Source: Leidyana gryllorum EB-2025a
Lineage: Eukaryota > Apicomplexa
Assembly: GCA_048772705.1 (NCBI GenBank)
Contig: JBLWGC010000051.1
Location: forward strand, 186,001 to 250,000
DNA: 64,000 bases
Reading direction: 5' to 3'
The notes beneath the pieces were generated by a model. The model did not search any database. It saw nothing but the letters and a program-made list of their open reading frames with translations, and had not been told where the DNA came from. Position numbers and translations under genes: made by a program. Positions 9,085-20,235 of the stretch are shown piece by piece (positions within the stretch are counted from its first letter, which is position 1; the number at the start of each line of letters is the position of its first letter).

Positions 9085-12000
9085 ATGCAGCCACAGAGAC
9101 CGACTAAAGCCGTTGAGGATATTTGGAATGTACGGGATGTCAGCAGTGTAATCGATCAGGGTGATCGGCTGCTTGCGTATCTCTTGACAGTAGACGAAAC
9201 CACCATTGTTGATGGACAGGCAACCAACGTGGCGGGTGGAGGGGGCCGTTATTCCGGCTTCAACCTGTACTTTGTGGACCAGAGTGGTCGCACCTTGCGT
9301 CTGCAGAAAAAGGCGCAACCCTATCTGCTCGTGTCGGTGACGGACACCTATGCTTCTGTGAAATGTGGCGATCTTGACTCAATTCTGTGAGAGAGTATTG
9401 TGAGATGATACACATGCTGATCACAGGTTTCATGTCCAGTCAGTCCTCAGTGGGATCATCACTGATCAATTCCCCAATGCCGTGGTAGACACCCTCATCA
9501 CCTCGCGGATAGTCACAAAAGGCTCCAGCTATTTACAAAGTGCGTGAGCTACAAAGTCCCGGTGATATAGCCTTGGCCTCCACTAACACAACAGAGGGTG
9601 CTCAGCCTCACAAGAAGTCACTGTTCCTCCAGTTCAATTTTACCACCGAAGAGACTTTGCGATCGACTCGTTTCGAACTGCTGAAACTGCTGCGTCGGAA
9701 TGCTGCGTCGGAAGAGAAACTGAGAGTGCAGCTGTTGCAGTCGGGTGCCCACACGGAACAACTCATCCTGGCCACCACCCGGAAAGATCCAACATATCTC
9801 ATCAAAGACGTTCTGGAAGCCGATATTGATGCGCCAGCACGAATGTTTATCACCACCTCTCATCGGTGCGCCCGATGGTATCATTTGGTGAAACCGAAAG
9901 AGAGTGACGAAGTACTTGTGAGCATCTGGTCATTCTTCTTTCTGTCTGTATCGAAGCTTCAGATGGTGTTGGCCCCGGAGGCACTCCAGACTAATGTACC
10001 TCGACTGACCGTCTTGGCGTGGGATATCGAGACTTACAAGGACGCTCTCAAGTTTCCAGATTCGTCCAAAGATCCAATTATGTGTATTTCATATATGACA
10101 GCGCAGTCGGGCTGGCTGCTGGTCAACAGGGAACATTTCGGGCGCGACATTCACGATTTCCGGTATCAACCCACTCCAGAATATGGAGGCGAATTCCGTG
10201 TGAGTACGGATCTACTGTGATTCATTACCGCCAGCTCCATCACTATAGATCTACAACTTTGACGACGAAAAGTCGTTGCTGGAATTCTTCCTATACCACG
10301 TGGCATGTGTAGTCCGACCGCATATAGTAGTTTCTTACAACGGCGACATGTTCGATTTCCCCTACACCCAGGAGCGTATGGCGGTGAGTCCGACTGATCA
10401 GAAGACGAGGGGGATATCTTTCCTCTCGGCAGCGACACGGTCTGAGTATGAAAGAAATATGGGGATTCGCGGCCCGTGAAGTCCGTCAGGGACAGAAACC
10501 CGAGTATCTCAGTCCTTTTGTGGTTCACATGGATTGCCTGAAATGGGTCGAACGTGACTCCTATTTACCTTGTGGCAGTCGGGTGAGTCCCGCGATCGAT
10601 CAGTTGAGATCCCGCACGTGACTGAACCCAGGGTTTGAAAGCCGTCACGCGGGCGAAACTGCATTACGAGCCTCGAGAAGTTGATCCAGAGCTCATGACA
10701 CCGTTCGCCCGTGATAAGCCACAAACAATGGCAGAGTACTCGGTGTCTGATGCGGTGGCGACCTACTTTCTGTACCGCAAATATGTGCATCAGTTCATTT
10801 TAGCACTGTCGTCTATCATCCCGCTCAGTGTACGTATCATCGCTCTCAGTGTGATCGGTTTCTATCTCAGCCTGATGACGTCTTACGGAAAGGCAGTGGT
10901 ACATTGTGTGAACACTTATTGATGGCCCAAGCGTACTCTCGGGAGGTGTGTATACCCAACAAGAGTACCCAGGAACTGGAGAAATGGCACGATAACCTCC
11001 TGCTGCACTCTGAAACGTACGTCGGAGGACAAGTGGAGCAGCTTAGATCAGGAATCTTCCGCACTGATATTCCTGAGACGTTCAACTTTGACCACAAAAT
11101 GGTGGACCATTTGATTGAGCACATAGATGAGACATTTGGTGAGCAGCGAGAGACTGATCGATCATTCGCGGAATGCTTTGAAAGATGTTTGGTGGCGACG
11201 AGAGATCAATTGGGACTCCAAGATGCATTTGGATCGTAGCAACTGGGATGAAGTTAAGGAGAAGATCATTCGTCGACTCCAATTCTACAAGTGAGACCGG
11301 CGTGTGATCGAGAGTCGTCTTGATTGATCACCCCATCTTATCTGTCAGGGACTCAAAGTCTCTGGTGATCGAACCACTCATCTATCATATGGATGTGGGA
11401 GCGATGTATCCGAACATTATTCTCTCACAACGCTTACAGCCGTATGCTGTTGTTGAAGAGGCGGATTGTGAGTCGTGTGTATATCGCGAAGACTGCGATG
11501 CGTGTCGTCGACCGCTCAATTGGAGATGGAAGGCTGAACACTTCCCCATCAAGAGGGGGGAGATTCAGACTATCAAGGATCAATTGGCAGTCGAGACGCA
11601 CAAAGTGGGAAATGAACGACAGCCCAGAAAATGGGCAGATTTGACTGCGAATCAACGACATGAGACCTTTATGGAAAGGGTCAAACAGCTGAGTCGGCAC
11701 ACCACTGGAGGCAAATTCAAGATACCCCTCGAGAACACGCGAGTATCGCTGGTGTGCGAACGAGCATCGGCCTTTTATGTCGACACTATCCGGTATGGTG
11801 GGACGAGCTGTCATGTCTGATGCGCGCTTGCAGTGATTTTCGTGATCGTCGGTTGGTCTATAAAAGTATGAAGAAGAAAGCGGAGAAGGAGCTCGAGTCT
11901 TGCTCGGTCGAGGACAGAGAGACTGCTCACAATAAGGTGGTTTTGTGGGACTCTCTGCAGTTGGCTCACAAGTGTATTCTGAATTCTTTCTACGGCTACG

Positions 12001-15000
12001 TGATGCGCAAAGGCGCCCGGTGGTACAGTCTGGAAATGGCTGCCATCACAACACACACAGGAGCAGAGATCATTAAACGGGCCAAGTGAGAGTCCTTTCG
12101 ATATGCAGGTTTTCGCAATCTTTGAGATCAGGCAGATTTGCGATGGTATCGGCAGTGCGCTGGAACTCGATACTGACGGTGTCTGGACTCTTTTACCTCA
12201 GGGGTTCCCCGACAAGTACGATATCGACTTATGGGTTGATGGACAAGACGCTCCAATCAAGAAACGCTTCTCTTATCCCTGCTGGATGCTTAATGCAGAG
12301 GTTGAGAGGGTTTGGCTAAATCAGCAATATCATCGATTCGACGCGACCCGAGGCGAATACGCCGTCACTGCGGAGAACTCTATCTTTTTCGAGATCGATG
12401 GCCCCTACAAAGCCATGTTCTTGCCGGCTTCGGAAAAAGAAGATCAACAGCTCAAGAAGCGGTAGGTATTGCTGCTTTGCTCCCGGCCATCCGAGGTGTC
12501 ATCGGCCTCAGATATGCTGTCTTTGACTTTGACGACCACCTGGTGGAGCTTAAGGGGTTCGAGCTGAAACGACGTGGCGAATTACAGATCATCAAAATGT
12601 TCCAAGAAGAAGTATTCCCCGCATTTCTCCGCGGCAAATCTCGGCAAGAAATCTATGCCGCCGTGGGGGCTGTTGCCAAGTTGTGGCTTACCTTTCTCTC
12701 CACCAAAGGGAAGGCAATGACTGACTGGCACGACACGGTGGAGTTGCTGAGTGAGAGCAAAACCCTCAGCAAACCCGCTGTCTCGCAAGGCGCGTACAAA
12801 TCCACTGGAATTACGGCTGCCCACCGTCTGACCCAACTGTTGGACGATGAGACGTACATCAAAGACGCTGGTGTCAAGGCTGAATTCGTCTTGAGCGTTA
12901 TGCCGAGCGGGGCAGAGAAGACCAGTCGGGCCGTACCCGTGCTGGTCTTCGACAGCAAACCCGACATACGGGCAGCGTTCTTATCAAAGTGGACTTCCAG
13001 TCATTCTCAGGGAGAGTCGGAGGTGAAACAAGGACTCTTGAAAGCCACAGACCACATGTCCGGCAGCAATGAAAATCTGTGGCAGAAACACCCCCGAGAG
13101 TTCCTCCCTCCCCTTCTGGACTGGGAGTACTACAAGGAGAGATTGAGTGTTGCAATTCAGAAGATTGTGATCATTCCAGCGATAGCACAGTTGCTGAGTA
13201 ACCCCGTTCCAGAGATCCAGCTACCTGAATGGCTGCGGCGGCGGGTCGATGCGAGCCGAGGCCGTCAGCAAAAACTACAATTCGCTCGCATAGGCCGTCC
13301 CGACAAAGCAATCACCACCAAAGAGACCGACACGTCGGACACTGAGCACAGTTCTGCCTCTACCCGTGCTGAGAGCACAGGACCAGCTGCCAAGACTGTC
13401 GCGCTCAAAAGCTCCGACCGTAGGCTACCAAAGGTCGGACCGGATGACCATCAAAGTTTGGCTGCATTCGTCAAAGCAATGCGCCCCCTCTGGGAAACCT
13501 ATAGAAGAGTGAGTTGCCAAATGTCTCAAACTCCCTCTCTCTCACTCACTCGCCTCTATCAAAGGGTCTCAAGCTGGAAGATCGTTTTTGTGTGCGAGGG
13601 CAGAATGATCACGTGTCGTCGCAGAAGGACACTTTGTTGTTATTGGACCTGAATCCGAGGTCTCTGCTGGCTGCCGATGGGACTCTGTGGGCCACGGTGA
13701 AACCACTCGATAGCCATCGGACGTATAGGACGCTTGTGCATCACCCACGTACACTCTACGTTGTGGGTGACATAGATCAAGCTCGACTAAGAGAGAAGAT
13801 TGAGTGTCTGGACGAGAAAGGGAAGGGCCATGTGGCATTTGGGTCCCAAATCGTCACGATCTTCGGAACCTCAAATCCTGTGACTCTCACCACTCTAACA
13901 TTGCCCACCCCCACATTGGCTCAACTGCATCATCTGTTTCTGGATGGCACTTTGATGAAAGGAGGCGAGGGACAGATTCTGAATATTCCGTTTCGTACAT
14001 CATTCATGTCTCTGGTAGAGCTCGGTGAGCCCCGGACTGGAGGTCCTCAATCACACAGACGTCTGATTGTAGGCTCCTACGTGCGACTGGCCGAGACGCC
14101 GTGGGGGAGTCCCTGTCTTCAGCGTCAAGACGCCTTGTTTCGATCGAAAATAGGAGACGCTTCATTCGCAATGGACGTCGTCGTTGACACTCTTCAACCA
14201 CAGGGCAGGTATGACTTGACGGTAATGTGTTGAATACTAACTGTATCGCCTGCGCGCGGGGATCAGGTACACATGTGTTCATGTCGCGGTCGATAGCTTG
14301 GTCAACACCTCACGCATAGCTCTGGGAGCTACCGTAACACACGAGACGAGGCGCGTACCGACTGCGGCTAGTCTCAAGACTCTATCGCGTACATTGTTGC
14401 GATTCCTGGCGGACACAAACGACTCTGCGGACACCAGCAACATCAATATCCATATTAGTCCGCCGCTGATTGTCAGAGGAGTGGAGGGGATCATCAATGA
14501 GATTTCTCGCCTAAGTCGGTTCGAAGCCATGCAGTGTCGACCGCCCATGGCCCACTTGATCGGCTATCCCGAACAACTCGCATCGGTGAGTCTCCTATTT
14601 ATCAGCTTCCCGACGACACTATGTGCTGCAGCAAATCGACTACGCTTTGGAGGACTCAAGTATTCGTGTTGGTGATCTCAAGCCAGGCAGTGTTCGCGTG
14701 CTGTTCGAAGTTGAACCTGTTGCAGTGAGTGGTCAGGTTGTGGACCGTGAAGGGTGAGACAGCAAAAATGGACTGACATTGATGTGACGAATCACTCTTG
14801 ACAGCGCCTCTCTGAGTCGGGTGGTGGAAGCATTCAAGTGGACGTACACACGTGGCAAGCGCAGTTGTCTGTACCAAACTGACCTTCCAATGGCAGTTGC
14901 CTGGCGTACAGCGCTTCAAAAGACTGACGATACCAATCTCATGTTCGACATCAACATTGCGAAGCGACTGATGGAACGAGACGAGATTTTCAGGTCCCCA

Positions 15001-16804
15001 TGTGATGAAGGCCCGTACAAAACCGCTGTGGACATCTTGGAGAGAGACACTTTGACACCACTCCTGGGGGGCCCAGTACATGACGGAACACAGATGAAGG
15101 AAATGAGTCGTATTCTCCCAGACATTGCTTCATATGTACCTCGCATTATGACTTCTGGGGTGCATCGGGATCAAATAGTGCACTTCCGCTTCACCCGTCC
15201 CGTAAGCAACGTCGATGGAATTTCTCCCAAGTTGTGATGTGCCAGGCTGCACTCCACGCTTTGTTGCGTCTGCCCCAACTTGCTCGGATGTATCATATAC
15301 CAGTGTCCGATGCCAGGATACTGACACAAGATCGCGCGTACTTTGTGGACAAGAAGCGGTCTGACACGGACCAAAAGGTTAAGACACTACAGGCGGACCC
15401 AACAGTGATCCAACTGATGTTCATTAGAGACACATTGCTCAAGAGCCATCTCATACACGTAAGTGGCCGAGTCACCCGCGGATTCATTTGGTTGAAAAAC
15501 GTACAGTCGCACACCCAGTGTCTCTCCTGGCTGTTGGATCAGACCGCCACCATCCATGACGATGTCTGGGCGCTCGAACTTTTCTTCAAATGGACTCCGT
15601 TGCTCCTGCGAGCCCTCGTTCTGCAATGTGCCGCAATATCGAAGAAGGTCGGACAACCCATATCCCCTGTGGCTATATGGCCTGACGGTGCTCTCGTGAA
15701 GTTCCCTACGAGTGCCCCCAATAGAGCTCGACAAGCGGCAGAGGTCTTGAGGGCAAAGTTGGAGGGCGACAGCGTGTTGGCAGGCTTGGTCGATCCAGAT
15801 CACTTGGCACAGTATCGACATGGGGTGCAACTGGACTACAGAAACTGTTTATACATCGATAACGCTGGAGAGATTGGACATTTGACTCTTCCAGCCCTCA
15901 ACAGCCTCCCAGACGCTCTGGCTGGACGCATTGAGGAGTGAGCAATCAATTAGATGGGCTCTGAGTGATTTATTTCGTATAGGTTGGTAGTCCAATTCCT
16001 AGAGGAGCCCTTGAGGCTTGCGGCAACTAGGACTGAGAAGCGCACACCAAGTCGCGCAGAGATTCAAGGTGCTGCGCGGGACTACATATTCGGAGAATGG
16101 ACAGAGAAGGTACAGATCTCACCAGCGGACTTGGACACAGACGATCTTATGGCCTTCCAAGAGTGTATCGGTTCGCTGTCAATTGCTCGCTCCAAGATAG
16201 CTCCACTGAGCTGCGCTAACAATCTTCTACTCAGACTTACAAGTTTGGATCCCGCCTTCTCAGAGTGTGAAGAGGAAGCCAAAAAAGCGTGGTGTGGTGA
16301 GGCCAACCTCCAAGAGGATGATTTTGCCTTCGAGCAACCTTACTCCGCTACCATCCCCATCGTCCTGAGTCATCTGGTCTGCGATAACTGCCACCATGTT
16401 GAGAGCATTGACCTGTCTGAGGGCGCTCCGTCCTGCCTGTAAGTCACACAACTCCGCCATTGATGGGGATTCGATCAGGAAATGTGGGACGAGTCATCGC
16501 GAAGAAGCCATAGAAGCCCGGCTGGTCACCATTGTCGAGAGCGCGATAATGGCCTGGCAAGCTCGTGACGTTATCTGCGGAAAGTGCAAACAGCTGCGGC
16601 ATCTCAGAACCGCTATATCGTGCAACTGCGGAGGGCGTTTTGAGTATCAGACAACAGAAATTGATCTTCGGTACGGGCATAGGAGAATGAATACCTGTCA
16701 ATATCTATTTCAGCCTGCTGTTCGCCTCTTTGCGTCCGATCTGCGACGAAAATGGATTCCAATGGCTCCAATCAGTCCTCCTCTGGGGCGAAGATATGCT
16801 CTAA
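9085..16804 (+). CDS. POLE: DNA polymerase epsilon catalytic subunit
   Basis: Leading-strand replicative polymerase with proofreading, about 2,200 residues in some twenty exons with short introns. Early exons are 9085-9386, 9427-9539, 9595-9917, 9963-10199 and from 10249. Exonuclease motifs are intact: DIET near 10024, NGDMFDFPY near 10340 and [10 protein letters not shown] near 10738. The epsilon-specific GSGTLCE follows. A Cys cluster (CESC...CDAC, about 11466-11505) fits the Fe-S site. Polymerase motif A is [17 protein letters not shown] (about 11392), motif B is [19 protein letters not shown] and motif C is ELDTDGVW (about 12163). The C-terminal inactive polymerase half ends in paired zinc/Fe-S clusters (CDNC...CLKC, CGKC...CNC) and [10 protein letters not shown]. 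Length and motif order match the family. Confidence 0.97.
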
Positions 16805-17099
16805 CCAGTCTGTTGAACTCCAGAACCACCAAATAGCAACACTCATTCCAGCAAAAGGCCTTATCGCAAGGCACTGCCACATGGTGTTCCGCCCCTCTCC
16901 TCAGTCTAGCTATGACACTACCGCAAACCGCAAAGCCCCAACCCTGCAGAAAAAGGTAGTCGGAGTGCAGCAAAATCTACATTTCTAATTATAAAGTTGA
17001 CCGCCTGGCAGGTTGAATGCATGAGAATGATGTACAGCTTTACAGTTGTTGTAGGAATACTCACAGTTGAGCGGCGCTCGGCCAACTTAAGCAGTAAGG
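16805..17099. other. Spacer downstream of POLE
   Basis: No credible reading frame or RNA gene is seen between the POLE stop and the minisatellite. This stretch probably contains the POLE 3' UTR. Confidence 0.5.
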
Positions 17100-17985
17100 C
17101 AGTCAGAGTGGTAGTGCATGATGTATCCTCGTCACGGATGTCGGAGGAAATGGGTGAAATCAAATCATCATTGTGAGACATGAATATCTTAGCCAAGATG
17201 GTCAGAGTGGTAGTGCATGATGTATCCTCGTCACGGACGTCGGAGGAAATGGGTGATATCAAATCATCATTTCTGGCATGAATGTATTAGTCGATAGTCA
17301 GAGTGGTAGTGCATGATGTATCCTCGTCACGGACGTCGGAGGAAATGGGTGATATCAAATCATCATTTCTGGCATGAACGAATCGGTCAAGATAGTCAGA
17401 GTGGTAGTGCATGATGTATCCTCGTCACGGACGTCGGAGGAAATGGGTGATATCAAATCATCATTTCTGGCATGAATTAATTAGTCGAGATAGTCAGAGT
17501 GGTAGTGCATGATGTATCCTCGTCACGGACGTCGGAGGAAATGGGTGATATCAAATCATCATTTCTGGCATGAATTAATTAGTCGAGATAGTCAGAGTGG
17601 TAGTGCATGATGTATCCTCGTCACGGACGTCGGAGGAAATGGGTGATATCAAATCATCATTTCTGGCATGAATTAATTAGTCGAGATAGTCAGAGTGGTA
17701 GTGCATGATGTATCCTCGTCACGGACGTCGGAGGAAATTGGTGATATCAAATCATCACATTAGTCGAACCACACACAGCACACACGGTACTTAGCAGCTA
17801 TGATTTGTCGTCGAAATCAGAGTGGTAGTGCATGATATATCCTCTTCACAGACGTCGGACAAGATTGGGTGATATCAAAACATCATCTTACATGAATGCA
17901 TTAGTCAAGATAGTCAGAGTGGTAGTGCATGATGTATCCTCGTCACAGACGTCGGAGGAAATTGGGTGATATCAAATCATCATCC
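17100..17985. repeat. 98-bp minisatellite, nine copies
   Basis: Units begin gtcagagtggtagtgcatga at about 17103, 17201, 17297, 17395, 17493, 17591, 17689, 17818 and 17911. The spacing is 95-99 bp, with exactly 98 bp for the central four steps, which are nearly identical. A 30-50 bp unrelated insert with a ca-rich stretch interrupts between copies 7 and 8, and the last two copies are more diverged. Each unit contains a gatatc palindrome followed by aaatcatcat. The 98-bp period is not a multiple of three, so the partial minus-strand frame across the first two units is not a stable coding repeat. Confidence 0.95.
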
Positions 17986-18074
17986 GAAGGGGATTACGGC
18001 ATAGCAGAAGAACATTAGATAGGCACCTTGCATGGCACGTGCACGTTGTGAAAAATTTGAATAGGTTTGTGGAA

Positions 18075-18689
18075 ATGGGGTGCGGCTGTTGTGCAGGTTT
18101 TCGAGATTTTATTTTCCGAGGAAATGTTGTAGACATCGCTGTTGGCCTGGTGGTTGGTGCAGCATTCAAGGATGTCGTGGACGCTTTAGTTGCCGATTTG
18201 CTGACTCCCTTAATCGGCATATTCGGAGACATACCCGACTTCTCGAAAGAAACCTTCTCTATCAGAGGTAGCACCTTTACTTATGGGCACTTCGTGAATG
18301 TGGTCATTTCTTTCCTTATTCTGGCTCTCGTCATCTATTGCTGTGTCATCATGCCGATGAACAAGATCAATCATATGAGAGGGCTCGACAAGCCGACGAC
18401 TGAACCATGTCCCTTCTGCTGTAGCGACATTGGTCTTGAGGCGAAAGTCTGTCCTAATTGTACTCGTGATTTGCCAGTGAAACCCCCAGTAGAAGAGTCA
18501 GTGGATGTGAAAAAGAAATCGGGCAGTTTGGGGGACAGATTGATGAGTCTGACGGGGCGAAAGTCCGCTGAGAAGGCACCTGAGCCAGCCGCAAAGCAAG
18601 AAGGGAATCCGATTGCGGACGGAATGGCGGCGAAGGCAGATCAACAAGCAGCCTCTTCTGGGGTCAAAACTCAACCTCCACCGAAGTGA
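18075..18689 (+). CDS. mscL: MscL-family large mechanosensitive channel with zinc-ribbon tail
   Basis: Single-exon, 204-residue homolog of the bacterial large-conductance mechanosensitive channel, which opens under membrane tension to release osmolytes. The first helix FRDFIFRGNVVDIAVGLVVG and the pore-lining AAFKDVVDALVADLLTPLIG match MscL closely. A second membrane helix (NVVISFLILALVIYCCVIM) follows. The N-terminus MGCGCC could be lipidated. After the channel comes a CPFCCSDIGLEAKVCPNC ribbon, seen in some bacterial MscL proteins, then a long Lys/Pro/Ala-rich tail. Start chosen as the first ATG before the conserved helix; an upstream frame extension lacks family support. Bacterial ancestry is likely. 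Membrane location (plasma membrane or organelle) is unknown. Confidence 0.93.
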   Translation: MGCGCCAGFRDFIFRGNVVDIAVGLVVGAAFKDVVDALVADLLTPLIGIFGDIPDFSKETFSIRGSTFTYGHFVNVVISFLILALVIYCCVIMPMNKINHMRGLDKPTTEPCPFCCSDIGLEAKVCPNCTRDLPVKPPVEESVDVKKKSGSLGDRLMSLTGRKSAEKAPEPAAKQEGNPIADGMAAKADQQAASSGVKTQPPPK

Positions 18690-18720
18690 TCATTTTCCTT
18701 TTTGACAAACTGTCCGATGC

Positions 18721-20235
18721 ATGGGGTATGAGCTCCTGGAGTTTTCAAGCGGCGTAGTGCTGCTGTTGGCACTTGTCTTGGTAGCGGGGCGTAAAGGCGC
18801 AAATCAGATTGGTCCACCAGCTTGCTTGGCACTGTTGATCTATGTGTACGCGGCACCATCCACTTATCTGGCTGACCCTCCGATGGTCACCATCAAGATG
18901 GCTTTGGCGTCGGGTTTTGCCGTGGCCGCTTTGGAGAGAAGTGGAGGGATGGACTACTGTCAGTATTGGCAATTAAAACTACTACAACGATGGCCCAGAC
19001 TAACGGGCTGTATTGCCCCTTGTCTGGCTTTCCTAAATGGTCTGCTGGGCGACAACCTACAGCTCACAAACCGTATACTTGTTGATGTGGCACACACATA
19101 TCGCGCGCGATCTCAGCCTTGTGGCCACGTGGTGGCCACTGGAATAGTCGCGGGTTTTCTAGCGAATACCTGTCTGCCTCTAGGTGCTCCACTACTCTAC
19201 ATGGCTGACACGCTCCCTCTTTTGAGCCGGGGGCACCGCAGCTATCGAGATATGTGTTTCCGCCTGCTTTGCGGGAACTTGCTGGGCATTCTGACAACCA
19301 TATTACTGCTGGAGGGCGTGACACGAATGTGTATCTGGATGAAGCTCAAGCAAGGCAAGCTTACAGAGCATTCGCAGGCTGCACAGGACGGTGATCAATA
19401 CTCGACTGACCTGGAGGGTGTCGTATTGGGGCACACTCTTGAAGCTTGCGCCGCCGTTGTCCAGAGCGCCCCCCCCGCCGTTGGAGACGTCAGTCCCGAG
19501 TCGACCACAACCAGAGAGCTGCGCAGCGAGCCTGTTCTGACTACAGTCCGAATAGAGGAACGAGATGTTGTTGTCACCGACTCGTCTCTCAACAGGGATG
19601 AAAAGCGTGGTAACGGGATGGCTGCAATTACCTTCGTCGGGCTCTGGACAACCCTATTGTTATTTCAGTTGATCGTTCCAGTGGAACGTATGACTGCTGT
19701 AAGGACGTCAAGATACGATGCTGCGCTCTGCTGGATGATGGTGATGACGGTGGGAGTGTGTTGGGTTGGACGCACCCCGGTTGCCACCGTTTTTGCCAGC
19801 CCAGTCGCGGGCGGGATAGGTGTCGGTGTGCTGACGGTTATGGGCATGGCGTGGCTTACGGGGACTGTTTATGGTATACTCCTGCGGCAGGTCACGTTCC
19901 AACATAATGCTTCCCCTAATCAACTACCGCCTGTGCTGTACATGTTGGTGATCGGATCAGCGGGAGCATTGTTCTTCTCTCCTGCATCGGCGGCTGTGTT
20001 GGCAACAGAACTGTACGGCCGCAGCTCGTTCTCGGACAAATGGCTTCTGACTTCATTTCCTCTATTCGCCTTGTTCTTGGTATGGGGATTGACTCCGCCA
20101 ATGGAGGGCGTTGCGGCTGCTGTCGGGCCCCAGGAGATCTCATTGCACCGACCCGGGGGTTACCACTCGTTCCTCGTCCCCTCCGTCCTCTCGATCGCCT
20201 TCACGTGTCAGTTTGTGTATATATTGGCTTGCTAA
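18721..20235 (+). CDS. Polytopic membrane transporter, ArsB/SLC13-like
   Basis: Single-exon, 504-residue protein with about ten to twelve hydrophobic segments in two halves. A hydrophilic loop of about 100 residues (approximately 215-300) separates them. Small-residue hairpins such as FLNGLLGDNLQLTNRIL and GFLANTCLPLGAPLLYM resemble the re-entrant substrate loops of the ion-transporter superfamily (ArsB, NhaD, SLC13/CitM). The second half repeats an FSPASAAVLATE-type hairpin. Substrate cannot be assigned. The start lies 31 bp after the MscL stop. The last about 30 codons, which form the final membrane helix, overlap the 3' end of the HPPK-DHPS gene on the other strand. Confidence 0.68.
   Translation: MGYELLEFSSGVVLLLALVLVAGRKGANQIGPPACLALLIYVYAAPSTYLADPPMVTIKMALASGFAVAALERSGGMDYCQYWQLKLLQRWPRLTGCIAPCLAFLNGLLGDNLQLTNRILVDVAHTYRARSQPCGHVVATGIVAGFLANTCLPLGAPLLYMADTLPLLSRGHRSYRDMCFRLLCGNLLGILTTILLLEGVTRMCIWMKLKQGKLTEHSQAAQDGDQYSTDLEGVVLGHTLEACAAVVQSAPPAVGDVSPESTTTRELRSEPVLTTVRIEERDVVVTDSSLNRDEKRGNGMAAITFVGLWTTLLLFQLIVPVERMTAVRTSRYDAALCWMMVMTVGVCWVGRTPVATVFASPVAGGIGVGVLTVMGMAWLTGTVYGILLRQVTFQHNASPNQLPPVLYMLVIGSAGALFFSPASAAVLATELYGRSSFSDKWLLTSFPLFALFLVWGLTPPMEGVAAAVGPQEISLHRPGGYHSFLVPSVLSIAFTCQFVYILAC

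Noticed and set aside
12312-12500. Start of the 446-codon frame within POLE as a separate gene
   Set aside because: The first about 60 codons are a different frame read through an intron; the true exon resumes at YAVFDFDDH and belongs to POLE.
16918-17262. Minus-strand repeat peptide containing SPISSDIRDEDTSC
   Set aside because: It spans the first two 98-bp minisatellite units only; the period is not divisible by three and the frame breaks in later copies.
17100-17985. CRISPR-like array
   Set aside because: Repeats are 98 bp with no unique spacers, adjacent to eukaryotic genes; this is a minisatellite.
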